Positions 25,335 through 35,560 of a stretch of 64,000 bases of DNA are shown here, one piece after another. Position numbers and translations under genes: made by a program. Source of the DNA: an uncultured Lachnospiraceae bacterium (GTDB lineage Bacteria; Bacillota; Clostridia; Lachnospirales; Lachnospiraceae). The DNA is taken from NCBI GenBank assembly GCA_910579275.1, contig CAJTTO010000003.1, forward strand, positions 101,905 through 165,904, in the 5' to 3' direction. A model generated the notes under the pieces. That model was not told the DNA's origin, did not search any database, and was given only the letters and a program-made list of their open reading frames with translations. Numbering within the stretch: position 1 is the first letter of the stretch; every line of letters starts with the position of its first letter.

Positions 25335-27992
25335 TTATTTTATTTGTCCTTCAAGAACGGTTTTCGCTTCCGCGACTGCCTTGTCTATTCCCTCCGGATT
25401 TTTTCCACCGGCCTGCGCCATGTTGGGGCGTCCACCGCCGCCACCGCCTACAAGTCCTGCAATTCCCTTGATGAGGTTGCCCGCATGGGCACCTTTTGCC
25501 ATGGCGTCATCTGTAGCCATCGCCACAAGATTCACTTTGCCGTCAACACCCGAAGCAAGTACTACAACACCTTCACCGAGTTTTGCCTTCAGCTGGTCAC
25601 CCAAGTCTCTCAGACCGTTCATGTCCACTCCGTCAACCCTTGCAGCGAGGAGCTTTACGCCTTTTACCTCTGTCACCTGATTCATGACATCACCAAGCGC
25701 CTCCTTTGCCGCCTTACTCTTGAGCGACTCATTCTCACTCTGAAGCGCCTTGATTTCCGCCATCATGTGCTCAATTTTATCAATTAAATTTGCAGCGTTT
25801 GTCTTTGCTGCCTTTGCTGCAGCCTCCAGCTGATTTTCTATATTTTTGTAATATTCAAGTACATTGTCGCCTGTCAGCGCTTCAATACGGCGCACGCCGG
25901 CAGCGATGCCGCTTTCGGACGCAATCTTGAATACGGTGACATCTCCCGTGCTCTTTACATGCGTGCCGCCACAGAATTCTTTGGAGAAATCCCCCATTGA
26001 CACGACGCGCACTGTCTCACCGTACTTTTCGTCAAACAAAGCCATCGCACCTGTCTTTTTTGCCTCGTCCATCGTCATGACCTGTGTGTCAACGGCAATA
26101 TTCTCTGCAATCTTTTCATTAACGATCTTCTCGACTGCCGCAAGCTCGTCAGCCGTCATTGCCTCGAAATGGCTGAAGTCAAATCTTGTGCGTTCTCCAT
26201 CCTGATAAGAGCCTTTCTGCTGTACGTGCGTGCCAAGCACCTCGCGGAGCGCTTTCTGCAATAAGTGTGTCGCAGAGTGGTTCTTACAGATTTTTGCCCG
26301 AAGTGTCTCATCCACCTGCAAAGTAACCGTATCTCCCACTTTAATCATGCCGCGCGCCACTCTGCCGATATGTCCGACTTTGCCGCCCAACAGTTTTATC
26401 GTATCCTCCACGACAAACTCGCCGGAATCCGCAGTGATAACACCCTTGTCACCCTGCTGGCCGCCCATAGTCGCATAAAATGGTGTTTCGTCCACGATAA
26501 TCGTTCCGATTTCCCCGTCAGAAAGCGCCTCGACAAGCTCGCTTTCAGTTGTCAGCACGGAAACCTTTGAATCAGCTGTCAATGTATCGTATCCAACAAA
26601 AGATGATGTTATGGCAGGGTCGATTGACTCGTATACTGTCGCGTCCGCTCCCATGTAGTTGGTCTCTTTACGCGCGTTTCTCGCCTTGGTGCGCTGTTCC
26701 TCCATGGCTGCATTAAATCCGTCCTCATCAATGGAAAACCCTTTTTCCTCCAATATTTCATGTGTGAGGTCTACAGGGAATCCATATGTATCGTACAATT
26801 TAAATACATTCTCTCCGGAGAGGACTTTCTCTCCTGCCGCCTGCATCTTATCCTGCATATCGGAAAGAATCGCCAGCCCCTGATCAATTGTCTTACTAAA
26901 TTTTTCTTCTTCCTGCGTCAGCACCTTAAAGATAAAATCCTTTTTCTCGTCAAGCTCGGGATAACCGTCCTTGCACTCGTCAATGACTGTCTTTGCAAAG
27001 TCAGCCATAAAGGCGCCCTCGATGCCAAGCATCCTTCCATGACGCGCCGCACGCCGGATGATACGTCTAAGCACATACCCGCGCCCTTCGTTTGTCGGCA
27101 TAATGCCATCAGAAATCATAAAAGTCGCAGAACGGATATGATCCGTAATCAGCCTGATTGAGACGTCATTCTTTTCATCCTTCTGATATTCTACACCCGC
27201 AACCGCACATACTCTGTCGCGGATTGCTTTCATTGTGTTAATGTCAAACACCGTGTCTACATCCTGAACGACTACAGCAAGTCTTTCGAGTCCCATTCCG
27301 GTATCAATATTCTTCTGCGCAAGTTCCTCGTAATGCCCCTTGCCGTCTCCCTCAAACTGTGTAAATACATCATTCCAGACTTCCATGTAGCGGTCACAGT
27401 CACACCCTACCTTACAGTCGGGTTTTCCGCAGCCGTACTTGATGCCCCTGTCATAATAAATCTCCGAACAAGGACCGCAGGGACCAGCCCCATGCTCCCA
27501 GAAATTATCGCATTCGCCCGTCTCCGGATCACGGTAAAAACGTGTTATCTTCTCAGCAGGAACGCCAATCTCGTTTACCCATATATTATAGGCTTCCTCG
27601 TCCTCACAGTAAATGGACGGATACAGCCGCTCCGGGTCAAGCCCGACTACCTTTGTCAGGAACTCCCAGCTCCACGCAAGCGCCTCATGTTTGAAGTAGT
27701 CACCGAACGAGAAATTGCCGAGCATCTCAAAAAATGTAAGGTGCCTTGCCGTCTTACCAACGTTTTCAATATCTCCTGTCCTGACACATTTCTGGCATGT
27801 GGTAACACGCCGTCTCGGCGGTATCTCCTGCCCCGTAAAATATGGTTTCAGGGGTGCCATGCCTGAATTGATAATCAACAGACTATTGTCATTATGCGGC
27901 ACCAGCGAAAAGCTTTTCATCGCCAAATGTTCTTTGCTTTCGAAGAACGCAAGAAACATTCTCCGAAGCTCGTTTACTCCGTAGTTTTTCAC
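25335..27992 (-). CDS. alaS: Alanyl-tRNA synthetase
   Basis: An 885-residue class II synthetase, GTG start after GGAGG. The N-terminal catalytic domain starts VNELRRMFLAFFESKEH. The editing domain has the zinc motifs HSATHLLQKAL and CGGTHVKSTGD. The C-terminal C-Ala domain ends in a Gly-rich VGGGGGGRPNMAQAGG. All domains are present and the length is normal. No T-box leader is seen in the short upstream gap. Confidence 0.98.
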   Translation of the reverse strand: MKNYGVNELRRMFLAFFESKEHLAMKSFSLVPHNDNSLLIINSGMAPLKPYFTGQEIPPRRRVTTCQKCVRTGDIENVGKTARHLTFFEMLGNFSFGDYFKHEALAWSWEFLTKVVGLDPERLYPSIYCEDEEAYNIWVNEIGVPAEKITRFYRDPETGECDNFWEHGAGPCGPCSEIYYDRGIKYGCGKPDCKVGCDCDRYMEVWNDVFTQFEGDGKGHYEELAQKNIDTGMGLERLAVVVQDVDTVFDINTMKAIRDRVCAVAGVEYQKDEKNDVSIRLITDHIRSATFMISDGIMPTNEGRGYVLRRIIRRAARHGRMLGIEGAFMADFAKTVIDECKDGYPELDEKKDFIFKVLTQEEEKFSKTIDQGLAILSDMQDKMQAAGEKVLSGENVFKLYDTYGFPVDLTHEILEEKGFSIDEDGFNAAMEEQRTKARNARKETNYMGADATVYESIDPAITSSFVGYDTLTADSKVSVLTTESELVEALSDGEIGTIIVDETPFYATMGGQQGDKGVITADSGEFVVEDTIKLLGGKVGHIGRVARGMIKVGDTVTLQVDETLRAKICKNHSATHLLQKALREVLGTHVQQKGSYQDGERTRFDFSHFEAMTADELAAVEKIVNEKIAENIAVDTQVMTMDEAKKTGAMALFDEKYGETVRVVSMGDFSKEFCGGTHVKSTGDVTVFKIASESGIAAGVRRIEALTGDNVLEYYKNIENQLEAAAKAAKTNAANLIDKIEHMMAEIKALQSENESLKSKAAKEALGDVMNQVTEVKGVKLLAARVDGVDMNGLRDLGDQLKAKLGEGVVVLASGVDGKVNLVAMATDDAMAKGAHAGNLIKGIAGLVGGGGGGRPNMAQAGGKNPEGIDKAVAEAKTVLEGQIK

Positions 27993-28063
27993 AATATTTC
28001 CTCCAAATCATCTATACACTTATACAATACTGCTTCAATACACAAAAATTCATGCACTGCTTA

Positions 28064-29455
28064 TCAGAATACAAACTTATCTGCAAAATAAGCATCCAGC
28101 TCGTCAATCTTGATGCGCTCCTGCTCCATGGAGTCACGGAAACGGACAGTCACCGCCTGATCCTGCTCTGACTCAAAATCATATGTAATACAGAACGGTG
28201 TGCCAATTTCATCCTGACGGCGGTACCGCTTTCCGATATTTCCCCTGTCGTCAAACTCGCAGTTATATTTCTTGGAGAGCTGCGCAAATACTTTCTCCGC
28301 ACCCTCGTTCAATTTCTTGCTCAGCGGAAGGACACCGATTTTTACCGGTGCAATCGCCGGATGGAAATGAAGGACGGTTCTCACGTCGCCCTCCCCAATC
28401 TCCTCCTCGTCGTAAGCCGCGCATAAAAATGCAAGTACGACACGGTCTGCACCAAGAGACGGTTCAATCACATACGGTATGTATTTTTCCTTTTTCTCAT
28501 CATCAAAGTATGACATATCCTGCCCCGACGTATTCTGATGCTGCGTAAGGTCATAGTCTGTTCTGTCGGCAATTCCCCAAAGTTCTCCCCAGCCGATTGA
28601 AGGGAATAAGAATTCAATATCCGTTGTTCCCTTTGAATAAAAGCAAAGCTCCTCCGGCGCATGGTCGCGCAGGCGCATCTCATCTTCCTTAATGCCAAGG
28701 TTTATGAGCCAGTCACGGCAGAATCCTCTCCAATACTGGAACCACTCAAGGTCTGTCCCCGGCTCACAGAAAAACTCAAGCTCCATCTGCTCAAATTCCC
28801 TTGTCCTGAACGTAAAGTTGCCCGGTGTTATCTCGTTTCGGAATGATTTTCCGATCTGACCGATGCCAAACGGAATCTTTTTCCTTGAAGTCCGCTGTAC
28901 ATTCTTAAAATTCACAAAAATCCCCTGCGCAGTCTCCGGTCTCAGATACACAGTATTTTTCGCATCCTCCGTCACGCCCTGAAACGTCTTAAACATTAGA
29001 TTAAACTGACGGATATCCGTAAAATTATGCTTGCCGCAAGTCGGACAGACAATATTCTTTTCCTCGATGAAATTCTTCATTTCTTCCTGCGAAAATGCAT
29101 CAATGGGTTTCTCCAGTGTAATTTTGTTCTCACCTGCATAATCTTCAATCAGTTTGTCTGCGCGAAATCTCTCATGGCATTCCTTGCAGTCCATAAGCGG
29201 ATCCGAAAAACCACCGAGATGGCCTGATGCCACCCATGTCTGCGGATTCATGAGAATCGCACAGTCCACGCCTACATTATATGGATTTTCCATGATAAAT
29301 TTCTGCCACCATGCCTTTTTTACGTTGTTTTTAAGCTCTACTCCGAGATTTCCATAATCCCATGTATTTGCAAGTCCGCCATAAATTTCCGAACCGGGAT
29401 ACACAAATCCCCTGCTTTTTGAAAGTGCCACAATTTTGTCTAATGTTTTCTCCAT
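28064..29455 (-). CDS. glyS: Glycyl-tRNA synthetase (single-chain, class II)
   Basis: About 463 residues of the alpha2-type GlyRS. It has LSKSRGFVYPGSEIYGG at the N-terminus, the zinc-like CKECHERFRADKLIE and CPTCGKHNF, motif 2 FRTREFEQMELEFF, and motif 3 near EPSLGADRVVLAFL. I chose the ATG at 29455, 6 bp after AGGAGAG. It lies 71 bp upstream of alaS in the same direction, probably one transcript. Confidence 0.97.
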   Translation of the reverse strand: MEKTLDKIVALSKSRGFVYPGSEIYGGLANTWDYGNLGVELKNNVKKAWWQKFIMENPYNVGVDCAILMNPQTWVASGHLGGFSDPLMDCKECHERFRADKLIEDYAGENKITLEKPIDAFSQEEMKNFIEEKNIVCPTCGKHNFTDIRQFNLMFKTFQGVTEDAKNTVYLRPETAQGIFVNFKNVQRTSRKKIPFGIGQIGKSFRNEITPGNFTFRTREFEQMELEFFCEPGTDLEWFQYWRGFCRDWLINLGIKEDEMRLRDHAPEELCFYSKGTTDIEFLFPSIGWGELWGIADRTDYDLTQHQNTSGQDMSYFDDEKKEKYIPYVIEPSLGADRVVLAFLCAAYDEEEIGEGDVRTVLHFHPAIAPVKIGVLPLSKKLNEGAEKVFAQLSKKYNCEFDDRGNIGKRYRRQDEIGTPFCITYDFESEQDQAVTVRFRDSMEQERIKIDELDAYFADKFVF

Positions 29456-29484
29456 TTCGTACTCTCCTAACATTTATATTTTAA

Positions 29485-30138
29485 TTATTTAAAAACAATC
29501 ATTCCATATCCGCCGGAAACGGTCACATCCGCGCTTTTCTTCCCCACAGCCACAACACCTTCGCCGGCATACAATATCTCGTCAAAACAGTTAATCCGCA
29601 TCGGCTGCGCTTCTGCGCCGTCAGTGCCTGCCGCCTCAAAAATAACAATATGGTTGTCTCCCATTCCCAACAATTCCGGTTTGGATACGCTTGTCAGGTC
29701 GGCATTGTCCGAAACTGCCTGCAAAGTGACATTCAGGTCAAATCCTGCCTGATTTGCCGCCTGAATAGTCCCTGCAAAAAAATTCTCCCCGTTGAATCCT
29801 GCATAGGATTTGTAGTCGGCAAACTCCATAAGGACATTTACACTCCCGTCTGAAGCTTCGCACTTTTTTAACGTTACCTGCGCCGTGCTGTCCTGTCCCT
29901 TATAGTCCGCGATCGCAGACTCAATCATGGATTTTAATCCGCCGGCATCATAGTAGCTCTCGCCGAAATCTTCAACAATCCTGCTTGATATGCTTCCATC
30001 CTTGTTGACTGAAATAGATGACACAGCAGCCTCCTCACCTGTACTCTCCTGCGTCTTTTCTCCGCATGCCGTAAGCCCCATCACACAAAAGCAAACAATC
30101 AGAAATAAAGTTTTCCCTGCCCTCATAGATTTTTTCAT
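29485..30138 (-). CDS. Lipoprotein of unknown function
   Basis: About 217 residues. The signal peptide ends in lipobox LTAC followed by GEKTQ. The mature part is about 195 residues without a family I recognise; it is rich in beta-strand-like alternation and has no clear catalytic motif. I chose the ATG at 30138 because GGAG lies 6 bp upstream. It sits directly before glyS (30 bp), probably by chance. Confidence 0.7.
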   Translation of the reverse strand: MKKSMRAGKTLFLIVCFCVMGLTACGEKTQESTGEEAAVSSISVNKDGSISSRIVEDFGESYYDAGGLKSMIESAIADYKGQDSTAQVTLKKCEASDGSVNVLMEFADYKSYAGFNGENFFAGTIQAANQAGFDLNVTLQAVSDNADLTSVSKPELLGMGDNHIVIFEAAGTDGAEAQPMRINCFDEILYAGEGVVAVGKKSADVTVSGGYGMIVFK

Positions 30139-30251
30139 TTTCATCTCCACATTCATACTATTGTAACTGCCCAGATCAGGCATTATCAGTTTCTTATTAC
30201 GCGCTCAAAATATTAAATTTTTGAAAAGTTCTGCGTTTTATTATAACCAAC

Positions 30252-30914
30252 TTACTCAATATTTTCAAGTATTTCAAGACTTTTAAAATTCCTATCTATC
30301 ATTCTTTTGCACATCTCCCTGCTGAAAGTCCCCAATTCCTGCAAAACTTCCGGCTTTACCTGAAACGAAAAAAGCTTTTCAACAGGCGTTTTCACTATGT
30401 AGTCAATCGTATACACCGTCGATTCCATGAAACTGTCCTTCTGTTTTATGCCCGGAAACTCGCCGTTTAACATAACGGACTTTATCTCAAAAATATACCG
30501 CACAAGCTTATTCTCAAAGTTCGGCGCTGTTAGTGCCCTGAGTGACTGGTACAATAGCTTCAGCATGCCTGTCTCGTCATTGTTTTCCCTCGTATAATAA
30601 TCGCATATTTCCAAAAAGTACATTCCATAATATGCGCCGGAAAAATCCTGCCTGAGCTCCTCGAAATAATTGGATATGTCCGCATCCAGCATATTGTAGG
30701 AGCTTCTGCCTGCATAGAGCTTGAACTGTCCGAAAGAGAACGGATTGGCAGGCGCCATCAGCCTGTTGCCGGGCCTTCTGGAGCCCTTGGCAAAGGCCGA
30801 TATTTTTCCCCTTTCTTTCGTGAGAATTACGACTCTCCTATCGTATTCACCCAAGGGTTCTGCTTTTATAATCATCCCTGTCAGTATTACAAAATCCTCT
30901 GTCCCCATACTCAT
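30252..30914 (-). CDS. recO: DNA repair protein RecO
   Basis: About 220 residues. The N-terminal OB fold has VILTGMIIKAEPLGEYDRRVVILTKERGKISAFAKGSRRP, and the helical C-domain follows (YYGMYFLEICDYYTREN). The usual zinc-binding Cys cluster of many RecO proteins is not visible. I chose the ATG at 30914 (AGGAG 7 bp upstream). RecO loads RecA with RecR in gap repair. It follows era, as in many Firmicutes. Confidence 0.92.
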   Translation of the reverse strand: MSMGTEDFVILTGMIIKAEPLGEYDRRVVILTKERGKISAFAKGSRRPGNRLMAPANPFSFGQFKLYAGRSSYNMLDADISNYFEELRQDFSGAYYGMYFLEICDYYTRENNDETGMLKLLYQSLRALTAPNFENKLVRYIFEIKSVMLNGEFPGIKQKDSFMESTVYTIDYIVKTPVEKLFSFQVKPEVLQELGTFSREMCKRMIDRNFKSLEILENIE

Positions 30915-31122
30915 GTATCTCTCCTGCCTTACTTTCGGCCTTTTCCATATCAGGATGCCCCTTGTAAGCCAGATAATCGTGTACCTGTCCTGTCTGTATA
31001 AACCGGCTCCATCCATCCTCGTGCATTTAACGTCCCTGCCCTTTCTGTTCTGCATGCTATGCAGATTAAAAATAAAAATTTTCAATCTGTATTCAAGAAT
31101 AGGGTGTGCTTATAGGGCAATT

Positions 31123-32025
31123 TTATTCATTATCTTTCGGGTCATAGCCAAAATTCTTTATCAGGAAGTCACTGTCCCTCCAGTCTTTTTTGACCTTTAC
31201 CCACAGCTGCAGATTCACATGCTGTTCCAGCAAATCCTCAATCTCAGGGCGTGCCATGGTACCTATTTTTTTGAGCATGGAACCGCCCTTTCCGATTATG
31301 ATTCCCTTGTGTGAATCCCGCTCACATATAATCGAAGCTTCGATATCCACAATCTTTTTTCTATATTTCATGGATTCTATTACCACTGCCACGCCATGCG
31401 GAATCTCCTCGTCAATACTTCTGAGCACCTTTTCTCGTACAAGCTCTGCCACAATCTGTCTGGTCGGCTGATCGGTTATCGTCTCCTCGTCATAAAATGC
31501 AGGTCCGTAAGGCAGATACTTCATAATCTGCTCTATCAGAACATCCGTATTGTCACTTTTGAGTGCAGATACAGGAACAACCTCCGCAAAATCAAGCCCC
31601 TTTCGATACGTATCAATATACCCGAGAAGCTGTTCCTTTTTTACCGTGTCAATCTTATTGATTACTAAAATAATTGGTGTCTTTACTTTTTTGAGCTGTT
31701 CTATTATATGCTGTTCGCCCGCACCGATATAGTCTGTCGGCTCTACGAGCCACAGTATGACATCCACTTCCCGCAGACTATGCTCTGCCACGCTGACCAT
31801 ATAGCTGCCAAGTTTGTTTTTTGCCTTGTGAATTCCGGGCGTATCCACAAACACAATCTGTCCCTCATCAGAAGTGTACACAGTCTGTATGCGGTTTCGC
31901 GTCGTCTGCGGCTTTTTGGAAGTTATTGCAATCTTCTGGCCAATCAGACAGTTCATCAAAGTCGATTTTCCTACGTTTGGTCTGCCTATCAGCGCTGCAA
32001 ATCCTGACTTGTATTTTTCGTTCAT
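31123..32025 (-). CDS. era: GTPase Era
   Basis: 300 residues. G1 is GRPNVGKST, the switch region has KPQTTRN, G3 is VDTPGIH, and G4 is NKID. A C-terminal KH RNA-binding domain (about 200-295) has GKGGSMLKKIG. It acts in 16S rRNA maturation and 30S assembly. It precedes recO in the same direction. Confidence 0.98.
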   Translation of the reverse strand: MNEKYKSGFAALIGRPNVGKSTLMNCLIGQKIAITSKKPQTTRNRIQTVYTSDEGQIVFVDTPGIHKAKNKLGSYMVSVAEHSLREVDVILWLVEPTDYIGAGEQHIIEQLKKVKTPIILVINKIDTVKKEQLLGYIDTYRKGLDFAEVVPVSALKSDNTDVLIEQIMKYLPYGPAFYDEETITDQPTRQIVAELVREKVLRSIDEEIPHGVAVVIESMKYRKKIVDIEASIICERDSHKGIIIGKGGSMLKKIGTMARPEIEDLLEQHVNLQLWVKVKKDWRDSDFLIKNFGYDPKDNE

Positions 32026-32052
32026 TCTTCTCTCCGTTCTGTTCTGAATGGC

Positions 32053-32077
32053 AGACGGCAGTTCTATTCTGCCGTCT
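32053..32077 (-). promoter_or_regulatory. Intergenic hairpin between M16 peptidase and era genes
   Basis: AGACGGCAG and CTGCCGTCT form a 9-bp stem with a 7-base loop. No T-run follows, so it may be a processing or stabilising structure rather than a terminator. Confidence 0.4.
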
Positions 32078-32129
32078 ACCGCACATTGTTCCTCCCAATG
32101 TATCGAACTCGCTGTTCAAAAGCATCCGC

Positions 32130-35057
32130 TTATTGAATAAGATTCTCTACACCGGAAAATAGCTCTTTGTTTTCCTCTATCGCCTGACTGTTTCCTATGA
32201 CGCACACAGCCTCCTGCCCTAAAATAGCATCCATATATCCTGCAAGCGCCCGAATGTCCTCCTGCGTGCATGAAAGCACCTCGTCCCGGTCTCTCTGCAA
32301 GTCTTCAAAGTCAGTATTTGTCATGTACACAGACAGGGAACGTGTTCCCTTTGCGGCGGGTGTCAGGGGAACATCCATGTCACTTATGGCACCTATGATA
32401 TATTTGGTCATCGTTCGCTCGTCGACCGTAAACTCCCTCAGGTAATCGCTCGTTTTCTCGAAAACGTCAATTGTCTTCTTAAGATTGGGATCCCTGTATG
32501 AGACAAGATAGCTGTCCCCCGTCTTTCCGAAATTGCACATGCAGCCATACGCGCCACCTTTCACGCGCACATTAAGCCACAGGTAGTCATAGCCAAGTAT
32601 AACCCGCAATACTCTTAACGCCCCAGTGTACACATAATCTTTATTTGTGGTAAAATTACCTGCCCTGCACACATACTGCACCTGTGCAGATGTGGAAAAT
32701 CCTTCATTTTTCTTTTGCAGTACAAGCTTGAACGGCTCTTTTTTAACCGGGGCAGTAAATAATTCCGCTTTCAGTTTCGGCACAAGCGCCTTTATCTTTT
32801 CAAATCCTTCCTCGTCCGCAGTGATGTCAACCATAAGATTTTCTGATCGGAAAATGCTTGTGGCAAGCGCCTTTAGTTTCTGTATCAGCTCATCTTTCCG
32901 TCCTGCGTAATCAGCCGTGTATTTTTCAAGCATCCGGCAGAAAGGAATACCGCCCGAAATTTCTGACACTTCCGCCGTCTCGCTAAAATAAGACATTGCC
33001 CTGATTGCTGCCATCGTATGGCTTGATGACATCATACTTGCCTGCACTCTTGATTTCAATTCTTCCAGTATCTCAAGAAGTCTGTCTTCGTCATCGAGCT
33101 TCGATGCCGTCATAATCTCTGTCATAAGGTCAAACGCCGCCGGAAGCTCCTCATACATAGCTTTCGTGTGCATCTCGAATGTAAGCTTGTATGTTTCAAG
33201 ATTCTTTGCATTTACATAGGTGCTGACTGTTCCGCTGATTCCTCCGGTATGAATATTCATCTCGTCAAAAAGTTCTCCGTATCGAAACTTATCCGTATCG
33301 ACAAGGCCTAGCACGTTCTTCAAAATACCAACGTAGGAAAACAATTCAGCGGGTATGTTATCCGCCCTAAATATCAGTTTGACATAGGCGATACCGTTCG
33401 TCAAAACATCATGGAACAAAACGTCTGTGCCTTCTATGCTACGCATGTCATTCACAAATCCTTCTTCTTCCTTTCTGATGTCCTCCCTCGTAAGCACCGG
33501 GATTCTGGCGATATCTTCCGGCGCATCCTCCGCGTCCTGAAACGCATGCAGCGCCTTTGTATCAGCGACAATACGCTTTACCTCATCCGCAGTCAGCCCT
33601 GCCTTGTATGCGGCAAGCTGGGCTGCAAGTGCTTTCTCCTCCTCGACACCCAGTCCCTCTTTGGGTGCCACGACGACAACGGATTTGTGCTGATTGTGAA
33701 TCAGATACTTCTCTATCAGTTTTTCATAATAATCGGTATTGATTTTTTTCTTCAAATCCTTGAACACATCGACTGCCTCAATCATGTCAAACGGCATATT
33801 GTCGTCATAAAGCCACGAGTCAAACATCTGAAGCCCATATATCAATCCCTTAGGGTACGAGCCAAAATCTGCCTCCCTGTACCGGAATTCATAGAAATTC
33901 AAGCCCGCAAGCAGTGATTTCTTGTCAATCCCTTCTTTTACAATACGGGATAACTCACTCTCCACAGTCTCAACGAACGCATCCTTCTGCGACATATTTG
34001 CATTCTTGGCAACAATCGAGAAATATGGCTGATAAATGCCGTTTTGATAGACGGAGTACACTTCCGTTCCAATGTTTTTGTGTATCAGCGCCAGCTTCAG
34101 CGGTGCTGCCGAAGCGCCGCATATAGCATACTCCAGTATCTGCATTGCGTAGTAAAGCTCTTTGTCAAGGCTTGTCCCCACAACGGTATTGTATGAAAGA
34201 TAGGTGTTATTTTCCACCGACTCTCCTTCCATAACGGGATATTCCTTGTAAACCATGGCAGGCTTCTCAAATGCCTTCTGCATTTCTATCAATGAATCAA
34301 TTTCCAATTTATCAAACCGGCTAAGATACTTTTCATCTATCCATGCAAGCTTCTCTGCCATGTCTATATTACCGTACAAATAAATATAACTGTTTGACGG
34401 ATGATAGTACCTTCTGTGGAAATCGAGGAATTGTTCGTATGTGAGTTCAGGAATTACTTTGGGGTCTCCGCCTGACTCCACCCCATACGCAGTGTCAGGG
34501 AACAGCGAGTTGACCACTTCCCTGTCGTTTACATCATCCGGAGAAGAAAAAGCACCTTTCATCTCATTGTAGACCACTCCGTTCATTGTAATCGGACTGT
34601 CCTCGTCATCCATCTCATAATGCCATCCCTCCTGCTGGAAAATTTTCTTTTCCTTGTATATGTTGGGATAAAAAACCGCATCCAGATACACATGCATCAA
34701 ATTCTGGAAATCCTTATCATTACAGCTCGCAACAGGATAAACTGTCTTGTCGCTGTACGTCATGGCATTAAGAAACGTATTCAGGGAACCCTTGACAAGC
34801 TCCACAAACGGATCCTTCACCGGAAAATCCCTGGAACCGCAAAGAACGGTATGCTCTATAATATGCGGAACACCTGTGGAATCTGTTGGCGGTGTGCGAA
34901 AGCCGATGTAAAACACCTTATTTTCATCATCATTGCTCAGAAGCGCGATTCTTGCCCCTGTTTTTTTATGGCGTAAAAGCCAGCTCATAGAACCGATATC
35001 ATCAATCTGTCTTTTCTCAATCACTTCATATGCCTTTATGTCCTCAATCTTTTTCAT
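32130..35057 (-). CDS. M16C-family zinc metallopeptidase (presequence protease-like)
   Basis: About 975 residues: the inverted zinc motif HIIEH near residue 55, distal Glu in the NEMKGAF region, and four M16 repeats in two halves as in PreP/CymI-type peptidases. There is no signal peptide, so it is probably cytosolic and degrades peptides. The start at 35057 has AGGGAGG. It lies downstream of an unknown gene and a sigma-like gene in one direction. Confidence 0.92.
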   Translation of the reverse strand: MKKIEDIKAYEVIEKRQIDDIGSMSWLLRHKKTGARIALLSNDDENKVFYIGFRTPPTDSTGVPHIIEHTVLCGSRDFPVKDPFVELVKGSLNTFLNAMTYSDKTVYPVASCNDKDFQNLMHVYLDAVFYPNIYKEKKIFQQEGWHYEMDDEDSPITMNGVVYNEMKGAFSSPDDVNDREVVNSLFPDTAYGVESGGDPKVIPELTYEQFLDFHRRYYHPSNSYIYLYGNIDMAEKLAWIDEKYLSRFDKLEIDSLIEMQKAFEKPAMVYKEYPVMEGESVENNTYLSYNTVVGTSLDKELYYAMQILEYAICGASAAPLKLALIHKNIGTEVYSVYQNGIYQPYFSIVAKNANMSQKDAFVETVESELSRIVKEGIDKKSLLAGLNFYEFRYREADFGSYPKGLIYGLQMFDSWLYDDNMPFDMIEAVDVFKDLKKKINTDYYEKLIEKYLIHNQHKSVVVVAPKEGLGVEEEKALAAQLAAYKAGLTADEVKRIVADTKALHAFQDAEDAPEDIARIPVLTREDIRKEEEGFVNDMRSIEGTDVLFHDVLTNGIAYVKLIFRADNIPAELFSYVGILKNVLGLVDTDKFRYGELFDEMNIHTGGISGTVSTYVNAKNLETYKLTFEMHTKAMYEELPAAFDLMTEIMTASKLDDEDRLLEILEELKSRVQASMMSSSHTMAAIRAMSYFSETAEVSEISGGIPFCRMLEKYTADYAGRKDELIQKLKALATSIFRSENLMVDITADEEGFEKIKALVPKLKAELFTAPVKKEPFKLVLQKKNEGFSTSAQVQYVCRAGNFTTNKDYVYTGALRVLRVILGYDYLWLNVRVKGGAYGCMCNFGKTGDSYLVSYRDPNLKKTIDVFEKTSDYLREFTVDERTMTKYIIGAISDMDVPLTPAAKGTRSLSVYMTNTDFEDLQRDRDEVLSCTQEDIRALAGYMDAILGQEAVCVIGNSQAIEENKELFSGVENLIQ

Positions 35058-35128
35058 TCTAATCCTCCCTGCCGCCCTTGGCGGTTCCATTATAGTAAAA
35101 AACACTGCCGTTTTTTCTTCAACTGTTC

Positions 35129-35560
35129 TTAAATACTAAGTGCCATTAGCGCCAGCTTTGAAATCGAAATATCCTCTATCATCACGCTTCCTTCATTCAC
35201 CCTGCCGCGATAGTCGCCACAAAACTGCCCAATCTGACATGACGCGTGAACCCACCGCTCCTTTATCCTTCCGCCCATGCAGCGTTTCTGCTCCCTGTAA
35301 CAGATTCTGACTGTCAATTTCAGCTGTTCAAAAATACGGAAACAAAAGGCATCCTCAGCCATATTTAAAATGTGGTCTGTCATTCTGGTATCCAAGCTGG
35401 TATCCTTGGCTATATGTGCACTGATGACTGCCTTGAACTTAAAGGGCACGTCATCCATGTCCATCATTTCACTGTAGGTCAGCTCCCTGCCAAAATACAC
35501 ACTGCCCATGTCCTGTATCACATATTTAAAATCATCCTTGTTTTGTGTATCCATCTTCAC
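35129..35560 (-). CDS. Hypothetical protein, coupled to the sigma-like gene
   Basis: 143 residues, not recognised. No signal peptide or membrane segment. It has Cys residues (CFRIF, RICYREQKRC, CQIGQFCGDY), and mostly mixed alpha/beta character. The start codon overlaps the stop of the sigma-like gene by 4 bases (35557-35560), so translation is coupled and the two products probably act together. Confidence 0.7.
   Translation of the reverse strand: MKMDTQNKDDFKYVIQDMGSVYFGRELTYSEMMDMDDVPFKFKAVISAHIAKDTSLDTRMTDHILNMAEDAFCFRIFEQLKLTVRICYREQKRCMGGRIKERWVHASCQIGQFCGDYRGRVNEGSVMIEDISISKLALMALSI

Noticed and set aside
25335..29455. T-box leaders before alaS and glyS.
   Set aside because: Upstream gaps are short (about 70 and 30 bp) and contain no GGTACCGCG-type core.
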